Source of the DNA: Saprospiraceae bacterium
Lineage (GTDB): Bacteria > Bacteroidota > Bacteroidia > Chitinophagales > Saprospiraceae
NCBI GenBank assembly: GCA_013001975.1
Contig: JABDKX010000183.1
Location: 1-42,432 of the forward strand
Reading direction: 5' to 3'
Length of the DNA: 42,432 bases
Positions 25,023 to 33,482 of the stretch are shown here, in pieces. The translations under genes and the position numbers were made by a program. How positions within the stretch are numbered: the stretch's first letter is position 1; every line of letters begins with the position of its first letter. Under the pieces are notes generated by a model. That model worked only from the letters and a program-made list of their open reading frames with translations. It was not told the origin of the DNA and searched no databases.

Positions 25023-25691
25023 ATGAAAGTTTTATTATTATTCTTCTTTTCTATTCCAAGTTTGATGTTTGCACAATCTTCTGTTGATGATGTTGAAATG
25101 TCTGATCCTGAAGCGCTTTCTATTTTGGAAGCCATTGAAAGTGATTTTGTAAATAATGGTGCTCATCTTATCGATTTCGAATATATAGTTGAATCACCAG
25201 GATATCCAAAAGAGACACAAAAGGGAAAACTTTTACAATCTGGAAATTCTTTTGAATTGGGCATTGGGTCTCGAGAAATTATATCGAATGATGAAACGGT
25301 TTGGGTGGTTTTAAAAGATGATAATGAAGTTCAAATAAATGATGCAGACTTTGGTGACGATGGTGAGTATCTGTCGCCTTCTACTGTATTCAGTTTATAT
25401 AAATCTAAAGATTATGTTTTTGCAGTTTCTTCTAATTTTAATGAAGCAGGGCAAGCTGTTACTCAGATCGAATGTAAGCCTATTGATGATGATTCTGATT
25501 ATTCCAAAATGAGATTAACAGTTGGTGATAAAAACAAAGATGTCAAGCGACTTAAAATATTTGTCAAAGATGGTAGTCGGATGACTATGAAAATAAACGA
25601 TCATAAGCGAAACGTTCAAACGACGGCTAGTAACTTCAATTTTGACGCTTCACAGTATCCTAATATTTTGATTGAAGACCTCAGGTTCTAA
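25023..25691 (+). CDS. lolA: LolA-like outer-membrane lipoprotein carrier
   Basis: The 222-residue protein has a short signal peptide (MKVLLLFFFSIPSLMFAQ) and then a single LolA-like half-barrel domain: DPEALSILEAIESDFVNNGA, a run of beta strands FEYIVESPGYPKETQKGKLL, FELGIGSREIISNDETVWVV, then MRLTVGDKNKDVKRLKIFVK. LolA ferries lipoproteins through the periplasm from LolCDE to the outer membrane, which fits the many lipoproteins in this window. The position a few genes after ftsK is typical of Bacteroidota. It ends directly against the convergent gene at 25692 with no intergenic base. Confidence 0.85.
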   Translation: MKVLLLFFFSIPSLMFAQSSVDDVEMSDPEALSILEAIESDFVNNGAHLIDFEYIVESPGYPKETQKGKLLQSGNSFELGIGSREIISNDETVWVVLKDDNEVQINDADFGDDGEYLSPSTVFSLYKSKDYVFAVSSNFNEAGQAVTQIECKPIDDDSDYSKMRLTVGDKNKDVKRLKIFVKDGSRMTMKINDHKRNVQTTASNFNFDASQYPNILIEDLRF

Positions 25692-26018
25692 CTAAGTAAA
25701 GTAATCATCATCTAAAATGTTTTCACTCGTACCTATTTTAGCATTGGTGAAAATCTTTTTAACCAGTAGGTATGTTAACCAACATGAAAGCAACCCGAAA
25801 GGAAGTGCAATAAAACTAAGTTCTAAGTTACCCAGATCATATATTGTTGTTTCCGTATACAATTCTAGATATATAGCGACTACAAACCCAGCGATAAACG
25901 TTCCAAAGTAATATGAAACAACACCAAGAATAGCATATCCCCACTTTGAGTGATTATGGTTTTTCGCTAAATCAAAGAATGCTTTTCCGATAAAGTAAAT
26001 GAGTAAAAATCCTAACAT
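25692..26018 (-). CDS. Small integral membrane protein, unknown
   Basis: This 108-residue protein has three predicted membrane helices: about residues 2-17 (LGFLLIYFIGKAFFDLA), 26-51 (WGYAILGVVSYYFGTFIAGF) and 67-88 (LSFIALPFGLLSCWLTYLLV). A soluble acidic tail ends in DDDYFT. I recognise no family. It is separated from the upstream DJ-1-like gene by ten bases on the same strand, so the two likely share a transcript, with this one second. Confidence 0.7.
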   Translation of the reverse strand: MLGFLLIYFIGKAFFDLAKNHNHSKWGYAILGVVSYYFGTFIAGFVVAIYLELYTETTIYDLGNLELSFIALPFGLLSCWLTYLLVKKIFTNAKIGTSENILDDDYFT

Positions 26019-26028
26019 GGAAGTGGTT

Positions 26029-26748
26029 TTATTTGACTTTAATATACTTTAAATTTTCTAATTGCCAATCTATGACCAGCCCTTGTGCTAAACGATCAGC
26101 AACTTCTTTTCCATATAAATATTCGCAAAGGTAAAGTGAAGCTTCAAATGATTTTGCACCTCCAGCAGAAGTAATATATTTACCATCATGGACAAATAAA
26201 ACGTCGGATATAACTTCCAATTCAGGAAATGTATTTTTGTATAGTTCTACATCAGAAGGGAATGTAGTTGATGCTGTATTGTTTAATAATCCCGCTTTAG
26301 CTAAGACGAAAGCCCCGTCACAATGCGATGTCACAAATTCGCATTTTTCAGCTGTCTGTTTCACCCATTCTATCATAACTTTGTCCTCAAGATCTGAGTC
26401 TAAATGGTGTTCTGCGCTGGGAACAACGAGTATGTCGATTTCAGGTACGTTTCCTTTTGTATACGCATAATCAGGAATAATTTTTAAACCTTCAAAACTT
26501 GTAATGATATCATTTGTTTTTGCTACAGTGAAAACGTTCATAGGCTTGATACCTTCTCGATATTTTGTATGTTGAAAAATATCAAAAGGAGCTGTTAATT
26601 CAGTATTGTAAACGCCATCCATGATAAGGAATCCAACGTTGTAAGCATTATCGATAAGTTCAGGAGGACTTATCATCTTATAGGCATCTTCTTGTTTACA
26701 ACCAATAAAGAAAATAAAAAGAATGAAAGCCGAAACTGACTGATTCAT
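26029..26748 (-). CDS. DJ-1/PfpI family lipoprotein
   Basis: Starting at ATG 26748 gives 239 residues with a lipobox (FILFIFFIGC, Cys17). An ATG further upstream at 26796 lies inside a terminator hairpin, so it is rejected. The mature protein is a glutamine-amidotransferase-like DJ-1/PfpI fold: VGFLIMDGVYNTELTAPFDI, then IDILVVPSAEHH and the nucleophile elbow FVTSHCDGAFVLAKAGLL with the likely catalytic Cys143, and SAGGAKSFEASLYLCEYLYG. The pattern is closest to isonitrile-hydratase and AraC-associated ThiJ proteins, normally cytosolic; here it seems to be exported and lipid-anchored. The activity (amidase, hydratase or glyoxalase-like) cannot be assigned from sequence. Confidence 0.82.
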   Translation of the reverse strand: MNQSVSAFILFIFFIGCKQEDAYKMISPPELIDNAYNVGFLIMDGVYNTELTAPFDIFQHTKYREGIKPMNVFTVAKTNDIITSFEGLKIIPDYAYTKGNVPEIDILVVPSAEHHLDSDLEDKVMIEWVKQTAEKCEFVTSHCDGAFVLAKAGLLNNTASTTFPSDVELYKNTFPELEVISDVLFVHDGKYITSAGGAKSFEASLYLCEYLYGKEVADRLAQGLVIDWQLENLKYIKVK

Positions 26749-26783
26749 TATATAAATTTTGATAAATATAAGGCATAAAATAA

Positions 26784-26814
26784 AATAGGCCTTCAATAAA
26801 CTTGAAGACCTATT
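26784..26814. terminator. Terminator downstream of the 391-residue lipoprotein gene
   Basis: AATAGGCCTTCAA and TTGAAGACCTATT pair over 13 positions with one mismatch and a five-base loop. An A-rich stretch on the left supplies U residues for the minus-strand transcript. Confidence 0.75.
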
Positions 26815-26833
26815 ACTAAATTGAAAAATCTAA

Positions 26834-28009
26834 CTATATATTCAAACTTCTTAATTCATCATTCAGTTGTAATTCTAGAATTGAGGTCGCATCAAGAATC
26901 ATATCGATGTCATGAGGAAACGGTAAAGGGTTTGCTTTGATTCTATGAATGTCATGTTCGCACAAGGCTCTTTTATCGCCATTAAATCTCAAAGCATAAT
27001 CGTTAAATTCGTTTTCTACTTCTATTGGAATAGATTTGACCAATCGGTTGCTGTTTACTTTAGAAACAGTTAATCTTCCTGCGACGAAACTGGATTTCTC
27101 TCTGATTATTTCAGTAACCCTAGCTTTCACCTTTTTGAAGATATCAATCTTAATTCGACTTCCAGTAGAATCGATTTTAAATTCACCATTTTTCTTTTTT
27201 GCATATTTAAATCCAGTTTTAATTTTCTTTTTATCCACATGATGAGAAACCGTTTCTCTTTCAGGACTTACATCGATATCTAAGATCTCAACTGTGGCGA
27301 TGTAATCCACTTTATCATGCAATGTCATATCAGTATGAAAATCTTTCCATTTTGTATCCAAATGATTAACTGGAACTTGATCCAGCAGATTTGTCATTTC
27401 GAAAGGAATGTATCCATAAGCATCATGTTCAAATTTTACCAGAATATGCGTAACACCTATTTTATAAGCTTGCGCTTCCAGTTCAATACTGTTTTTATAA
27501 TTAAATCTGTAATCACCAACATCTTTGAATGCAAAATATGCTCTTCTTGCCATAGATTTTTCGTTACTTTCAATAGCACGATCTAGAAGACTAACGGCAT
27601 GGTTGTATCTGAATTCAGCACCACTATCTAATGCCCTATGTTTTAAATCTCGTGTTTTAATAAATTTGAAGTGTGCTACATAACCTTCTTCACTCACCAA
27701 AGGTAAAAATGGCTTAACCTTATTTTGTCTGGCTTCGATTTTATTGGTTAATCTGATGGCATTGTCCCAAAGACCTGAATTCAAGTTATCACTCAGATAA
27801 TTCATCTCTTCATAGTCTCGTTCCGATACTTTTAAAAATGCGTCTTCTAATGCTTTTACATGAGAAGTCTTTTTGTTTTTCTTGCCTGCTAGTTTTTTTG
27901 TAGCATAGACGATGGCTTTGTCGTATTCACCTTTTTCGACCATCTTTTCTATGTTTTTACAACTAGTCAAAAGCAAAAACATGCTTAATGTGTAGAGTAA
28001 ATTTTTCAT
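26834..28009 (-). CDS. Lipoprotein of unknown function
   Basis: The 391-residue product has a lipoprotein signal peptide (MKNLLYTLSMFLLLTSC, Cys17). Directly after it comes a TPR-like helical stretch (IEKMVEKGEYDKAIVYATKK) and further helices to about residue 170, then a more beta-rich region with VDYIATVEILDIDVSPERET and a repeated basic segment. The C-terminus is short and acidic. I cannot name a family. It stands alone, with terminators or long gaps on either side, so the context gives no clue. Confidence 0.75.
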   Translation of the reverse strand: MKNLLYTLSMFLLLTSCKNIEKMVEKGEYDKAIVYATKKLAGKKNKKTSHVKALEDAFLKVSERDYEEMNYLSDNLNSGLWDNAIRLTNKIEARQNKVKPFLPLVSEEGYVAHFKFIKTRDLKHRALDSGAEFRYNHAVSLLDRAIESNEKSMARRAYFAFKDVGDYRFNYKNSIELEAQAYKIGVTHILVKFEHDAYGYIPFEMTNLLDQVPVNHLDTKWKDFHTDMTLHDKVDYIATVEILDIDVSPERETVSHHVDKKKIKTGFKYAKKKNGEFKIDSTGSRIKIDIFKKVKARVTEIIREKSSFVAGRLTVSKVNSNRLVKSIPIEVENEFNDYALRFNGDKRALCEHDIHRIKANPLPFPHDIDMILDATSILELQLNDELRSLNI

Positions 28010-28186
28010 AGGCCGATCATTTATTTATTAATAACTATTAAGGGAAAGATGGGGTAGAGGTATGGAATGTTACACAGAAAAATAGATTTAAGGAATGATT
28101 AACATGAATATAAATATTCATTAAAATTTAATTCTTTCACTCTAACGAGAATGTTTTATAACTATAATCTGTAAGAATTAAAGGCG

Positions 28187-28747
28187 CTATTTAATCGATT
28201 TGGTAAGTTCGTCTACTGTTTTAATGGCTGAAAAGCTGCGATTGATTTCGAATCTGGTAAATTCTTGGTCAGCTCTGAAACCAAATCCAAAACTTGTATC
28301 ACCTATTTCTGGTTGGGTGATTTTAATAGCTTTATTTGTATACACTTCTTCTTTGGCTTCATCCCAAACCAATTCTTCAGTGAAAAGTTTTTCGTTTCTT
28401 TTATTGTATAAGACGACATTGTCTTCGACATAAATTTTGCTGTCTTTATCTTTCCTGACAGCATAGTCTGCTTCTAACCAACTTGTTACTTGTTGATTTT
28501 CATTTAAAAATTCGACCAATAATCCTTCTGGGAACTCATCATATGTTTCTAGGTTGGTGTTGTATCGATTGAGTTTAGGGCTGATGATTCTTACTCGGAC
28601 TTTTGCAGAATCGCTGTAGAGCATTTCGATATTTTCTGCGACTTCAACTTTTAGATTATTTGAGGGTAGAATTTTTTTAACTTCAGATATATCATTTGAA
28701 CATGCTGTTAAAAAAAATAGGCAATATGCTATTAAAATGTACCTCAT
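28187..28747 (-). CDS. lptC: LPS export protein LptC
   Basis: The 186-residue protein has a lipoprotein signal peptide (LIAYCLFFLTAC) and a LptC/YrbK beta-jellyroll: YSDSAKVRVRIISPKLNRYN, TYDEFPEGLLVEFLNENQQV, WLEADYAVRKDKDSKIYVED and NEKLFTEELVWDEAKEEVYT. Bacteroidota LptC proteins are lipid-anchored, unlike the membrane-helix form of E. coli. It links the LptBFG transporter to the periplasmic OstA-like bridge, a candidate for which lies at 2179-4140. It starts three bases after the stop of the T9SS surface protein gene, so it is probably read from that gene's promoter. Confidence 0.9.
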   Translation of the reverse strand: MRYILIAYCLFFLTACSNDISEVKKILPSNNLKVEVAENIEMLYSDSAKVRVRIISPKLNRYNTNLETYDEFPEGLLVEFLNENQQVTSWLEADYAVRKDKDSKIYVEDNVVLYNKRNEKLFTEELVWDEAKEEVYTNKAIKITQPEIGDTSFGFGFRADQEFTRFEINRSFSAIKTVDELTKSIK

Positions 28748-28750
28748 ATT

Positions 28751-30865
28751 TTAGCGAAGAACTGTAACATCATCAATGTAAGGTAAGGTGACATTATCAA
28801 TAAACCTAACTTGAGCGACCCAAACAAAGACTCCGGGATTAACAAAATCTTGAAATGAACCGTTACAATCACCAAATCGACCATCCCATTCAAAGATTGG
28901 ATCTTGAGGATCAATGTTGTCACATTTAAAAATTGGATTTCCCCACCGATCAAATACAGTAAATTCTTCAATCAATTCTACTTGCGGTCCAAATTCTAAA
29001 GTAAAAACACTGTTTACATCATTAGAGGTTGGTGTAATCACATTTGGGTAATATAATGGTCGGACTAATTCCGTGGTAATTGTGACAGAATCTTGGTCTT
29101 CACATCCCATCTCATCAATGACTGTTAAGACATATGTGGTAGTTCCAGGTGCTAATGCTATTGGGTCTAGACAATCTGTACAACTTAATCCTTCTATCGG
29201 TGACCATGAAATAATATCACCAGGACTCATTGGTGTGTAATTACCAAAAAGTTGTGTTTCTTCTCCGAGATTTATTGTGACATCAGCTGAAACTGTGACT
29301 TCAATTGGTGGCGGTGAGTCTATGGTTACTGCATTAGTATTTGTGCATCCTTTAGTGTCAGTAATGGCTATGTCATAGACACCTGCTGCCAAACCGTTAA
29401 ATACTGTATTGGGTAAGAAATCGCCGCCATTTATACTATAGCTATATTCTGGATTGCCACCTGATCCTTGAACTGAAATAACACCTGTTTCGTCTCCAAA
29501 ACAGATAACATCTGTTGTTGTGGCATCAACCATTAAGTCTGAATTATTTTCACAACAAGGTTCGATTTCAATATTCATTATTTCAGAAACGACACATCCA
29601 TTTAATGTTTCAACAGTTAGAATAATTGATTTGGAGCCAATCGAAGCATATTCAATTTCGAATGGTCCCTGACCAAATTCAACTGGAGGTGTCGCGTCAA
29701 CACCAAAGTTCCAAGAATAATTTATAATTGGATCAGGTGAGACCAAAGAGGTATTCACTACTTCTAACTTTTTGTCACAATTTAACCCATCTAAATCGAT
29801 CACTTCAAAACTTGGCGATGGGCCCTGAAAAGTTCCGGTACCTCCAAATTCAATTGAGAAACCCAGACCGGTTCTGGAAAAATTCATTACAACTAAGGCG
29901 TATGATTTACCAGCTTCCATATTAATAGCATCAACAAAATTATTATCTCCACTATCTACACAACCAGGAAATTCACTTGTCATGCCATCGTTAATGGCTA
30001 ATCCTGTTGGGCCGCTGCATCTTTCCCATTCTTCAAAAGGGTCTTGAACAAAAATTCCATTTAGATCTATAGTACCATTAGCACCTGATGCCATACATCT
30101 GATCATTTCTTTAGCAAAACAATCGTCGATGCCATTTGGGAGTTCGAAAAGTGCAAAATCGATATCATCCGATGGCTCTCCCGGGACATAATTATTTGGT
30201 GTTAATGTAAAGGTCAAACTACCAGGTTGATCACATGTCCACCTATACCAACTCGAGTTAAATTCCTCCTGTAAACATTGACCTGGAAAGAGTGAATCTA
30301 ACTCGGTGATATCTTGGCCGGCTGTTGTTAAACTTTCAACTTGGAATCCGGATTTATCACAAAGGATAACGCCATCAACGCAATCGGATTCAGGCGAAGG
30401 GGGAGGAATAAAATCGTTAATACATAATCTGAATCTGCCGGTTTGAGAAGTCTCCACATATAAATAATATCTTAGTCCAATTGTCAACCCAGCTACCGTC
30501 AGCTCATCGTTAAATCGAGAGCTTCCTGGAGAACAACTTACAAGTGTCAAATTATTACAAGGACCTGTAAATAATGCCATTTTGGGATTTTCAACATTAC
30601 CTGCGATACCTCCACTTTGAATTTGAGCTGTTATTGCAGGTTCAGCTGGTGTAAATGAAAACCAAACGCCATTACTAAAGCCAATAAAACAACTGTTGGG
30701 AATCATCGGATCAGGATTTGAATCTGAATTTGAAAACTCACCATTTGAAGAACAATAATTATCAACAGAAGAAATTGCAGTTGCTGAGAAACAATCGTCA
30801 TTTATCGGTTGTGAAATAGCAATTGTTGATGTAGCTAATAAAATATATGTCAAATATTTTTGCAT
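28751..30865 (-). CDS. Surface protein with PKD, SprB-repeat and type B T9SS sorting domain
   Basis: Starting at ATG 30865 gives 704 residues with a signal peptide (YLTYILLATSTIAISQP). An in-frame TTG at 30895 falls inside the -7 element and is rejected. The N-terminal half has two jellyroll-like blocks rich in Cys pairs (NDDCFSATAI, GVWFSFTPAEPA, SWYRWTCDQPGSLTF). A PKD-like domain (INYSWNFGVDATPP) and an SprB-type repeat (DVICFGDETGVISVQGSGGN, YSYSINGGDF, VYDIAITDTKGC) follow. The last 95 residues are a CHU_C / type B sorting domain (YYPNVITPTSNDVNSVFTLE, FTVFDRWGNPIF, WDGRF, FVWVAQVRF). It is exported by Sec and T9SS and anchored to the surface, probably an adhesin. Confidence 0.9.
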   Translation of the reverse strand: MQKYLTYILLATSTIAISQPINDDCFSATAISSVDNYCSSNGEFSNSDSNPDPMIPNSCFIGFSNGVWFSFTPAEPAITAQIQSGGIAGNVENPKMALFTGPCNNLTLVSCSPGSSRFNDELTVAGLTIGLRYYLYVETSQTGRFRLCINDFIPPPSPESDCVDGVILCDKSGFQVESLTTAGQDITELDSLFPGQCLQEEFNSSWYRWTCDQPGSLTFTLTPNNYVPGEPSDDIDFALFELPNGIDDCFAKEMIRCMASGANGTIDLNGIFVQDPFEEWERCSGPTGLAINDGMTSEFPGCVDSGDNNFVDAINMEAGKSYALVVMNFSRTGLGFSIEFGGTGTFQGPSPSFEVIDLDGLNCDKKLEVVNTSLVSPDPIINYSWNFGVDATPPVEFGQGPFEIEYASIGSKSIILTVETLNGCVVSEIMNIEIEPCCENNSDLMVDATTTDVICFGDETGVISVQGSGGNPEYSYSINGGDFLPNTVFNGLAAGVYDIAITDTKGCTNTNAVTIDSPPPIEVTVSADVTINLGEETQLFGNYTPMSPGDIISWSPIEGLSCTDCLDPIALAPGTTTYVLTVIDEMGCEDQDSVTITTELVRPLYYPNVITPTSNDVNSVFTLEFGPQVELIEEFTVFDRWGNPIFKCDNIDPQDPIFEWDGRFGDCNGSFQDFVNPGVFVWVAQVRFIDNVTLPYIDDVTVLR

Positions 30866-30892
30866 TAAATCATGTCGTTTTTGTTCTAAACA

Positions 30893-30921
30893 CAAAGTTA
30901 TTCTAATAATAGAAAATCAAA
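30893..30921 (-). promoter_or_regulatory. Promoter of the surface protein-lptC unit
   Basis: On the minus strand TTTG (30921-30918), a 17-base spacer and TAACTTTG (30900-30893) match the Bacteroidota consensus, with the spacer slightly short. The chosen ATG at 30865 lies 27 bases further on. Confidence 0.6.
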
Positions 30922-31082
30922 ATACGATCTTGTATTATAATACTCACTAAACGCAATTAGTACAATTTTGATTAGTATTCATGGATAATTAAGATACTTT
31001 TAACCGATAAAATGTAGATTTGAGAATAAGACACTATCAAATGTCTTAGAAAATAAATATCACTTTTAACAAACCATGCTAT

Positions 31083-31754
31083 ATGCTTTATCTGGTCCCA
31101 ACGCCAATAGGAAATCTGGAAGATATTACAATTAGGGCTATAAATGTGCTCAAAGGGGTGGATGTTATTTTGGCTGAAGACACTAGAGTGACTAAGCGAC
31201 TTTTGGATAAATATGAAATTGACACGAGATTATCGGCATTTCATGCACATAATGAGCATCATAAATTGGAAGATGTGATTAATCAGCTAAATGATGGTAA
31301 AAATATGGCGTTGGTTAGTGATGCAGGTACGCCAGGAATTTCTGATCCTGGTTTTCTATTGGTTCGAGCAGCTGTTGAAGCTGATGTTCCTTTAACATGT
31401 TTACCTGGAGCTTCGGCACTCATACCTGCAGTAGTAATGAGTGGATTGCCGTGCGATAAATTTCATTATGAAGGTTTTTTGCCACAAAAAAAGGGTAAAA
31501 TGACCAGACTCAAGTATTTACTCAGCATTCCACACACTTTTGTAATCTATGAATCACCTTATCGCGTGTTGAAAACACTTAAAAAAATAGCGGAAATGTC
31601 TGAATTTGATCGATATATCTCAATTTCTCGTGAAATCTCAAAAATGTATGAGGAAAATATAAGAGGATTAAATTCCGAACTCATAAAAATTATTGAAGAA
31701 AGAAAGGCTGTCAAGGGAGAGATCGTGATGGTAGTCGAAGGATTAAGAGGTTAA
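31083..31754 (+). CDS. rsmI: 16S rRNA (cytidine1402-2'-O)-methyltransferase RsmI
   Basis: The 223-residue product matches RsmI throughout: LYLVPTPIGNLEDITIRAIN, LAEDTRVTKRLLDKYEI, FHAHNEHH, ALVSDAGTPGISDPGFLLVR, CLPGASALIPAVVMSGLPCD, FHYEGFLPQKKGK and YESPYRVLKTL. It uses S-adenosylmethionine to methylate the ribose of C1402 in the 16S decoding centre, together with RsmH. It is somewhat shorter than the E. coli enzyme (286 residues), lacking the C-terminal extension, as is common for Bacteroidota. A TAGATTTG sequence at 31015-31022 may be its -7 element, but no -33 box is evident. Confidence 0.97.
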   Translation: MLYLVPTPIGNLEDITIRAINVLKGVDVILAEDTRVTKRLLDKYEIDTRLSAFHAHNEHHKLEDVINQLNDGKNMALVSDAGTPGISDPGFLLVRAAVEADVPLTCLPGASALIPAVVMSGLPCDKFHYEGFLPQKKGKMTRLKYLLSIPHTFVIYESPYRVLKTLKKIAEMSEFDRYISISREISKMYEENIRGLNSELIKIIEERKAVKGEIVMVVEGLRG

Positions 31755-31791
31755 AATCAAGTACTTATAAATTTTAATTATTTACCATATG

Positions 31792-31914
31792 TTATTCCTG
31801 TATGGAAATATGAGTATCAACTATCCAAATTCTTGATAATAGCTTCAAATTTTCCCTTATATCATTTAAAAATTCATTAAAATTGCTCTCGAATTGATTG
31901 CGATGCTCATCCAT
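31792..31914 (-). CDS. Possible 40-residue protein, unknown
   Basis: In the 277-base gap between rsmI and the phosphatase-superfamily gene, the minus strand has a 40-codon frame from ATG 31914 to TAA 31792. The product begins MDEHRNQFESNFNEFLNDIR and continues ENLKLLSRIWIVDTHISIQE, an amphipathic helical peptide. No promoter or known motif supports it. Composition looks protein-like, but a frame of this length can occur by chance. Confidence 0.3.
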   Translation of the reverse strand: MDEHRNQFESNFNEFLNDIRENLKLLSRIWIVDTHISIQE

Positions 31915-32031
31915 AATGTTAATTTAAATTAGATCGCATTTTTAGAGGGTTATAAGTGATTATATCATTACTAATCAATAATTTTAACTTTTATTTGTAT
32001 GAGTATCTTTTTTGTAGTATTATAAAAGCAC

Positions 32032-33396
32032 ATGCCCGCGAGCAAACCAAAACACATAGTTGTAATAGTAGCGGATAGCTTACGTTTTGATTCTGTCTAT
32101 CAAAATGGAGAGGCTGGTGTGTCTTATATGGAGAAAAATGGCACTCAATTTACCAATGTAAGCTCTCCAGCTTGTTGGACTTTGCCTGCCACCGCAAGTA
32201 TGTTTACTGGTGACCTTCCACATACTCATCAAGCCACTACTCAAACAAGAGCGTTAAAAAAAGATGCATTAACACTTGCTCAAATTCTAAAGCAACAAGG
32301 ATATAGTACTTATCAAATGACATCTAATGTTGCAACCACAGAAATATTTGGTTTGGACAAAGGATTTGATCAGGTTATTAAAACGTGGGAATTAGCTGAA
32401 CAGAAAGGATTGAAAATTTCTCAATTACTGGTTTTACTAGGCAAACAACGGATAAGGAAAAAATTATTTTCAAGAGATGCCATTTCAGAAAGTTTATCGT
32501 CTGATTTAAGAGCTGGAAGTGTTTGGTTTAGGAGCTACTACAAATTACTATTCGATCATGCCAACCATATAATGGAAGATCATGATAAAAGAGGGGAGAG
32601 TGCATTCATTTTTATAAATTTAATGGAAACACATTTTCCATATCATATTGATCAGGAATTTAAATTCTCGAGCAAGAATCCTTTTAAAAATCTGAAAGAG
32701 TTAAAAACACTTTTCAGTATTATTAATCAAACTTTTTTAACAAAGGAAAATTCATTGCCGAATGGAAGTGGATTAAAAACTGTTAAGTCACGACAAAGCA
32801 AAAGTTGGGATCTGATAAAAGATGATTTGGATGAATTTGTTCGATCGATACATGAGGACAAAGAAAATTTGGTAGTATTTACATCTGATCATGGTGAAAA
32901 CTTTGGAGATCAAGATTGGGTCTATCATTTTTCAAATGTGACCGATGCTTGTACAAGGGTTCCTATTTTTTGGATGGATCACAATGGTATTACGCCAAGC
33001 ATTAAAGACCACAAAACAAGTTCAAGATTGTTGTTTCATTCTATTGCTAAAAAAGCTGGGTATACAGCTGTCAATGGTGAGGATCTCTTTAATAATAACA
33101 TTTATAATATTCCAATTTCCCAGAGTTATTGGTACAACAACCATGGTAAAACTTTAGATAAGTACAAGTACAATCAATTTTGTTTCCACTACGAGGGAAT
33201 GAGATATCTGAAGAAAAACGGATCTTGGGCGAGAGCTGCTTCCACAGCATACGAAGATGGAAAATCAGAAATGCCTTTTGAAAACCTTGGCGAAAATATT
33301 AATCCAATTCACGAAATTGTGGAAGATAATGAGGTCAAGGCATATTTAGAGCAACACTTAAAAGAATTCCTCGAATTTGAACAAAAGATCAAGTAA
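32032..33396 (+). CDS. Alkaline-phosphatase-superfamily (sulfatase-like) hydrolase or transferase
   Basis: The 454-residue protein has the sulfatase/alkaline phosphatase core: VVIVADSLRFDSV supplies the first metal Asp (Asp15), SSPACWTLPATASMFTG holds the nucleophile loop, and FTSDHGENFGDQDWVYH near 285 gives the second metal site (Asp, His and a later His). In true sulfatases the loop is C/S-x-P-x-R with a Cys or Ser made into formylglycine; here the aligned residues are Thr50-Leu-Pro-Ala-Thr, so formylglycine formation is not possible. Thr is the nucleophile in phosphoethanolamine transferases and some phosphodiesterases. There is no signal peptide, so it seems cytosolic. Substrate unknown. 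Confidence 0.78.
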   Translation: MPASKPKHIVVIVADSLRFDSVYQNGEAGVSYMEKNGTQFTNVSSPACWTLPATASMFTGDLPHTHQATTQTRALKKDALTLAQILKQQGYSTYQMTSNVATTEIFGLDKGFDQVIKTWELAEQKGLKISQLLVLLGKQRIRKKLFSRDAISESLSSDLRAGSVWFRSYYKLLFDHANHIMEDHDKRGESAFIFINLMETHFPYHIDQEFKFSSKNPFKNLKELKTLFSIINQTFLTKENSLPNGSGLKTVKSRQSKSWDLIKDDLDEFVRSIHEDKENLVVFTSDHGENFGDQDWVYHFSNVTDACTRVPIFWMDHNGITPSIKDHKTSSRLLFHSIAKKAGYTAVNGEDLFNNNIYNIPISQSYWYNNHGKTLDKYKYNQFCFHYEGMRYLKKNGSWARAASTAYEDGKSEMPFENLGENINPIHEIVEDNEVKAYLEQHLKEFLEFEQKIK

Positions 33397-33482
33397 GGCT
33401 TTTGATTGATCATTTCCACAATTTATTTTGGTTCATTCTGTTATTTAAATTGCAACCTCATAACTTCAATAATTAATCTATA

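Noticed and set aside
26749-26796. Upstream extension of the DJ-1-like lipoprotein (start at 26796)
   Set aside because: The extension runs into a terminator hairpin and hides the lipobox signal peptide; ATG 26748 is better.
28744-28971. 75-codon minus-strand frame at the 3' end of the T9SS adhesin gene
   Set aside because: It is in another frame inside the conserved CHU_C domain, which is clearly the translated one.
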